A stretch of 64,000 bases of DNA, from assembly GCF_001425755.1 (NCBI RefSeq), contig NZ_LMDH01000001.1:2533625-2597624 (forward strand), given 5' to 3'. Shown piece after piece: positions 61,157 through 64,000 of the stretch. The stretch comes from Aeromicrobium sp. Root344. Its GTDB lineage: Bacteria > Actinomycetota > Actinomycetes > Propionibacteriales > Nocardioidaceae. The notes under the pieces are model-generated. The model did no database searches. It was not told the origin of the DNA and saw nothing but the letters and a program-made list of their open reading frames with translations. Both the position numbers and the translations under genes were made by a program. Position 1 is the stretch's first letter, and each line of letters begins with the position of its first letter.

Positions 61157-63955
61157 GTGGACGAGACCAGCACGACGCGCCATTGGCTCGACGATCCGCC
61201 CACCGTGGGTGCCATTCTGGTCTCCCACAACGGCGCCACCTGGCTCCCCAAGGTCCTCGCCTCGTTCGCGCACATGTTCTACGCACCCACGACGTGGCGC
61301 GTCGTCGATGTCAGCTCGACCGACGGCAGCGCTGACCTGCTCCGCGACTCGTTCGGCGCCGAGCGCATCACCTACGCCCCGTCCGGCACCGGCTTCGGCG
61401 AGGCCGTCCGCCTCGGCCTGGAGTCCATGCCCCGTACGGACTGGATCTGGCTCCTGCACGACGACTCGTCGGTGCTGCCGGGCACGCTCTCGGGCCTGCT
61501 CGACACCGCCACGTCGGCGCCCGACATCGCCGCCGTCGGCCCCAAGATCCGGGAGTGGCCCTCCCTGCGCCGCCTGCTCGAGGTCGGCCTGACGATCACG
61601 GCGACGGGCTCACGCGAGACCGGGCTCGAGACCGGTGAGCCCGATGCGGGGCAGCACGACCGGCCCCGCGAGGTCCTGGCCGTCAACACCGCGGGCATGC
61701 TGATCCGCCGAGACGTGTGGGACAAGCTCAACGGCCTCGACCCCAACCTGCGGCTGTTCTACGACGACATCGACCTCGGCTGGCGGATCGCCCGCGCCGG
61801 CTACCGCACGATGACGGCGCCGACCGCGGTGCTGTTCCACGCCGAGTCGAGCCGCCGCGGCACCCGCGCGCGTACGGCCGGGGACGTGCCGCACTGGGAG
61901 GAGCGCCGAGCGGCGATCTACACGTTGCTGGCCAACACGCCGATGCCGCGGTTCCTGTGGCAGTACGTCCGGCTGTTCTTCGGCTCGCTGCTGCGGGTCG
62001 TCGGCCTGCTGATCGGCAAGGATCCCGAGGCCGCGAGTGACGAGCTGCTGGCGCTGCGCTCGGCCTACACGCATCCGTTCAAGCTCATCAAGGCGCGGCG
62101 TCGCCGACGCGCCACCGCCACGCGGTCACACCGCGCGATCCGGCATCTCCTCGCCCCGTTCTGGCTGCCCTACCAGCACGGCTTCGACATGGTGCGGGAC
62201 ACCGCCACCGCGCTCATCAAGCCCGAGGCGGTCGAGTCGGTCGGTCGCCGGTCGACGACGCTCGACCAGGCGCCTGATGAGGCGGAGGACCTCGACGACG
62301 GACCGTCGCTCCTGCAGCGCCGGCCGTGGCTCGCCACGGTCCTGGTGCTCGTCGTGCTCTCGGTGATCGCGGGTCGCGGGCTGTTCGGCGGTGGCCTGCA
62401 CGGCGGCGCCCTGCTGCCGGCACCCGGTTCGGCCGGAGGGTGGTGGGACCTGCTCCTCGGCGCACGCCACGACGTCGGGCTGCCGAGCGACACGCTGGCG
62501 CCGGTCTTCGCCTTGCCGCTCGCCGCGCTCTCGACGCCGGTGTGGTTCCACCCCGGACTCGTCATCACGGTCGCGATGGTGTTCGCGGTCCCGCTCGCGG
62601 CCCTGACGGCGCACCGCTTCGGACGGCAGATCAGCTCGCACCGGGTGCCCCGCATGGTCTGGGCGGTCTCCTACGCCTTGTGCGTCGTCGCGACCGGCGC
62701 CGTCAGCCAGGGCCGGCTCGGCACGGTCGTCGCACTCGTGGTGCTGCCGATCATCGCCAACACGGCGTGGCAGCTCGCGGAGAAGCCGGGCTGGCAGCTC
62801 GCGCTGCGGCTCGGCATCTGGATCGCGTTCGCCTCGGCGTTCGCCCCGATCGTCCTGCCCATGAGTCTCGGCGGCCTGCTGATCCTCTGGTACGCCGAAG
62901 GGCGCTGGGTCCGGGGTCAGCTCGTGGTCGCGGCCGTCGTGCCGCTCGTGCTGCTCGGTCCGTGGCTCGCCCAGCGTGCCCTGCGCCCATGGCGGATGTG
63001 GTGGGAGGCGGGCTATCCGCTGCCCGGCTCAGCCACCGTCCGCGAGGTCGTCCTCGGCCGCGCGGGAGGACCCGGAGCAGCGCCGGAGTGGTTGACGGTC
63101 GGCGTGCTCGTGCTGGCGCTCGTGGCCTTGGTGCCGCGCCGTACGCGCACGGGCGTGCTCCTCTCGTGGCTCGTCGCCCTGCTGGGCCTGGGTGCGGCGC
63201 TGACCGGAACGCTCGTGACGTACTCGACGCATGCCGGCCCCGCCGACATCACGCCGTGGGTCGGCATCCCGACTGTCGTGTGGATCGGCGGTCTGCTGAC
63301 CGCGGTCCTGCTCGCGGTGCCCGCAACGCTGTCGTGGCCGCGCCCGGCGCTCACGGCGGCCGTGGTCGTCGCGCTCGTGCTGCCCGTCGGCACGCTGGGC
63401 TGGTGGGTCGCCCGCGGTGGCGCCGACCCCCTCGACGACGGCCGGGACGACGTGGTGCCGGTCTTCCTCGCCGAGCGTCCCGGCGACACCTTGATCCTGA
63501 CCGGCACCATCCGCGGTGGCGTCGACTACCGCGTCGTCGCGGGTGACGGCCCCTTCCTCGGGCAGGAGGCCGTCACAGCGTCCTCGTCGCAGGCGGACCG
63601 GCTGACCGCCATCGTGCGGCGTGTCCTCGCGCAGGCGACGACGGCCGACATCGACTCCCTCGGAGAGCTGGGCATCGACTCGATCTACGCACCCGGTGCC
63701 GACCCGGAGGTCAGCCGTCGAATCGACGCGGCCCCCCGGCTCTCGCCCGCGGGCAGCGACCAGCCCGGTTCGCGGGTCTGGGCCCTCGCGCCGCAGCCCA
63801 AGAACGACACCGCCGACGTGCCGTGGTGGCACCGGGGGATCGGCGTCCTGCAGGCCCTGGCCTGGCTCGTGGCGATCGTCCTGACTGCGCCCGTACGTCG
63901 TCGCGCCGCCCCGGAGCCGCTCGACGACCAGGAAGACTCGGAGGTGACGGCATGA
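61157..63955 (+). CDS. GT2 family glycosyltransferase with C-terminal membrane domain
   Basis: A 932-residue protein with an N-terminal GT-A glycosyltransferase (about 10-340): ILVSHNGATWLPKVLASF, the metal motif LLHDDSSVLPG and FYDDIDLGWRIARAGY are typical of rhamnosyl/galactofuranosyl-type enzymes. From about residue 390 it has around ten hydrophobic helices in a large membrane domain, and a soluble tail with ADIDSLGELGIDSIYAPG. It probably elongates or primes a wall polymer. A TAGGGT -10 box at 61143-61148 overlaps an alternative TTG start, which decides for GTG 61157. The stop overlaps the next ATG by four bases. Confidence 0.88.
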   Translation: MDETSTTRHWLDDPPTVGAILVSHNGATWLPKVLASFAHMFYAPTTWRVVDVSSTDGSADLLRDSFGAERITYAPSGTGFGEAVRLGLESMPRTDWIWLLHDDSSVLPGTLSGLLDTATSAPDIAAVGPKIREWPSLRRLLEVGLTITATGSRETGLETGEPDAGQHDRPREVLAVNTAGMLIRRDVWDKLNGLDPNLRLFYDDIDLGWRIARAGYRTMTAPTAVLFHAESSRRGTRARTAGDVPHWEERRAAIYTLLANTPMPRFLWQYVRLFFGSLLRVVGLLIGKDPEAASDELLALRSAYTHPFKLIKARRRRRATATRSHRAIRHLLAPFWLPYQHGFDMVRDTATALIKPEAVESVGRRSTTLDQAPDEAEDLDDGPSLLQRRPWLATVLVLVVLSVIAGRGLFGGGLHGGALLPAPGSAGGWWDLLLGARHDVGLPSDTLAPVFALPLAALSTPVWFHPGLVITVAMVFAVPLAALTAHRFGRQISSHRVPRMVWAVSYALCVVATGAVSQGRLGTVVALVVLPIIANTAWQLAEKPGWQLALRLGIWIAFASAFAPIVLPMSLGGLLILWYAEGRWVRGQLVVAAVVPLVLLGPWLAQRALRPWRMWWEAGYPLPGSATVREVVLGRAGGPGAAPEWLTVGVLVLALVALVPRRTRTGVLLSWLVALLGLGAALTGTLVTYSTHAGPADITPWVGIPTVVWIGGLLTAVLLAVPATLSWPRPALTAAVVVALVLPVGTLGWWVARGGADPLDDGRDDVVPVFLAERPGDTLILTGTIRGGVDYRVVAGDGPFLGQEAVTASSSQADRLTAIVRRVLAQATTADIDSLGELGIDSIYAPGADPEVSRRIDAAPRLSPAGSDQPGSRVWALAPQPKNDTADVPWWHRGIGVLQALAWLVAIVLTAPVRRRAAPEPLDDQEDSEVTA

Positions 63956-64000
63956 GCGAGCGCCAGCGAGCGAACAAGACGGCTTTCATGCCGGCACCTC
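63952..64000 (+). CDS. 5' end of the gene after the glycosyltransferase
   Basis: ATG overlapping the glycosyltransferase stop (ATGA); the first 16 residues, MSERQRANKTAFMPAP, are visible. Too short to identify. Position makes it a coupled partner of the glycosyltransferase. Confidence 0.5.
   Translation, partial: MSERQRANKTAFMPAP

Noticed and set aside
63956..63976. GAGCGCCAGCGAGCG shared with about 41549
   Set aside because: Short GC-rich string likely to occur by chance; no wider similarity.

Overview
The window is high-GC DNA from an actinobacterium, most likely a member of the Nocardioidaceae or a close relative. The evidence is a mycothiol pathway gene (mshB), a WhiB regulator, a 7Fe ferredoxin paired with dapC, succinylase-type lysine genes, several LytR-CpsA-Psr cell-wall ligases, and many genes with a TAnnnT -10 box about 6-9 bases before the start codon, which is typical of leaderless actinobacterial transcripts. 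No rRNA, tRNA, CRISPR array or intact insertion sequence was seen.

Layout. 1-2.4 kb: a truncated alpha/beta hydrolase divergent from a TetR regulator that share a perfect 15-bp palindrome, then ychF. 2.4-20.4 kb: an integrated element of about 18 kb sitting in the 3' end of ychF. It is bounded by a 23-bp direct repeat (2381-2403 and 20401-20423) and carries a tyrosine integrase, a small excisionase-like protein, a HTH-nucleotidyltransferase protein, a MobF relaxase-helicase and no visible type IV secretion genes, so it looks like an integrative mobilizable element. Its cargo is nucleic-acid defence: a PIN nuclease divergent from a DUF262/AAA-ATPase pair, an unfamiliar zinc-ribbon/nuclease-like protein, and a translationally coupled hsdR-hsdS-mrr-hsdM operon. 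This region is visibly more AT-rich than the surrounding chromosome.

20.5-33 kb: a carbohydrate utilisation cluster, all on the minus strand and running from a LacI repressor through an ABC sugar importer (binding lipoprotein and two permeases) to GH31, GH127 and a very large secreted multidomain glycoside hydrolase. Palindromic operators of the form TCGAACCGGTTCGA lie before the repressor gene and before the importer. The enzymes suggest plant-wall oligosaccharides rich in arabinose or xylose, but the substrate is inferred only.

33-49 kb: housekeeping and small-metabolism genes: methyltransferase, OsmC, YibE/F membrane protein, phosphotransferase, cupin, alditol oxidase, ABC-F ATPase with a structured leader, S9 peptidase, mshB, flavin reductase, VanW-type wall protein, a lipoprotein related to intradiol dioxygenases, and a GNAT acetyltransferase. 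49.9-53.2 kb: fdxA-dapC facing dapD, part of the lysine/diaminopimelate pathway. 53.2-64 kb: a cell-envelope region with three LCP ligases, an ABC polysaccharide exporter pair, a TIGR03089-type protein, a divergent CofD/FbiA homologue, whiB and a large glycosyltransferase with a membrane domain; the next gene is cut by the window end.

The most interesting parts are the ychF-targeting element with its paired arm-type repeats, the PIN + DUF262 + AAA module, the unassigned 598-residue nuclease-like protein, and the Mrr-type gene embedded between hsdS and hsdM.
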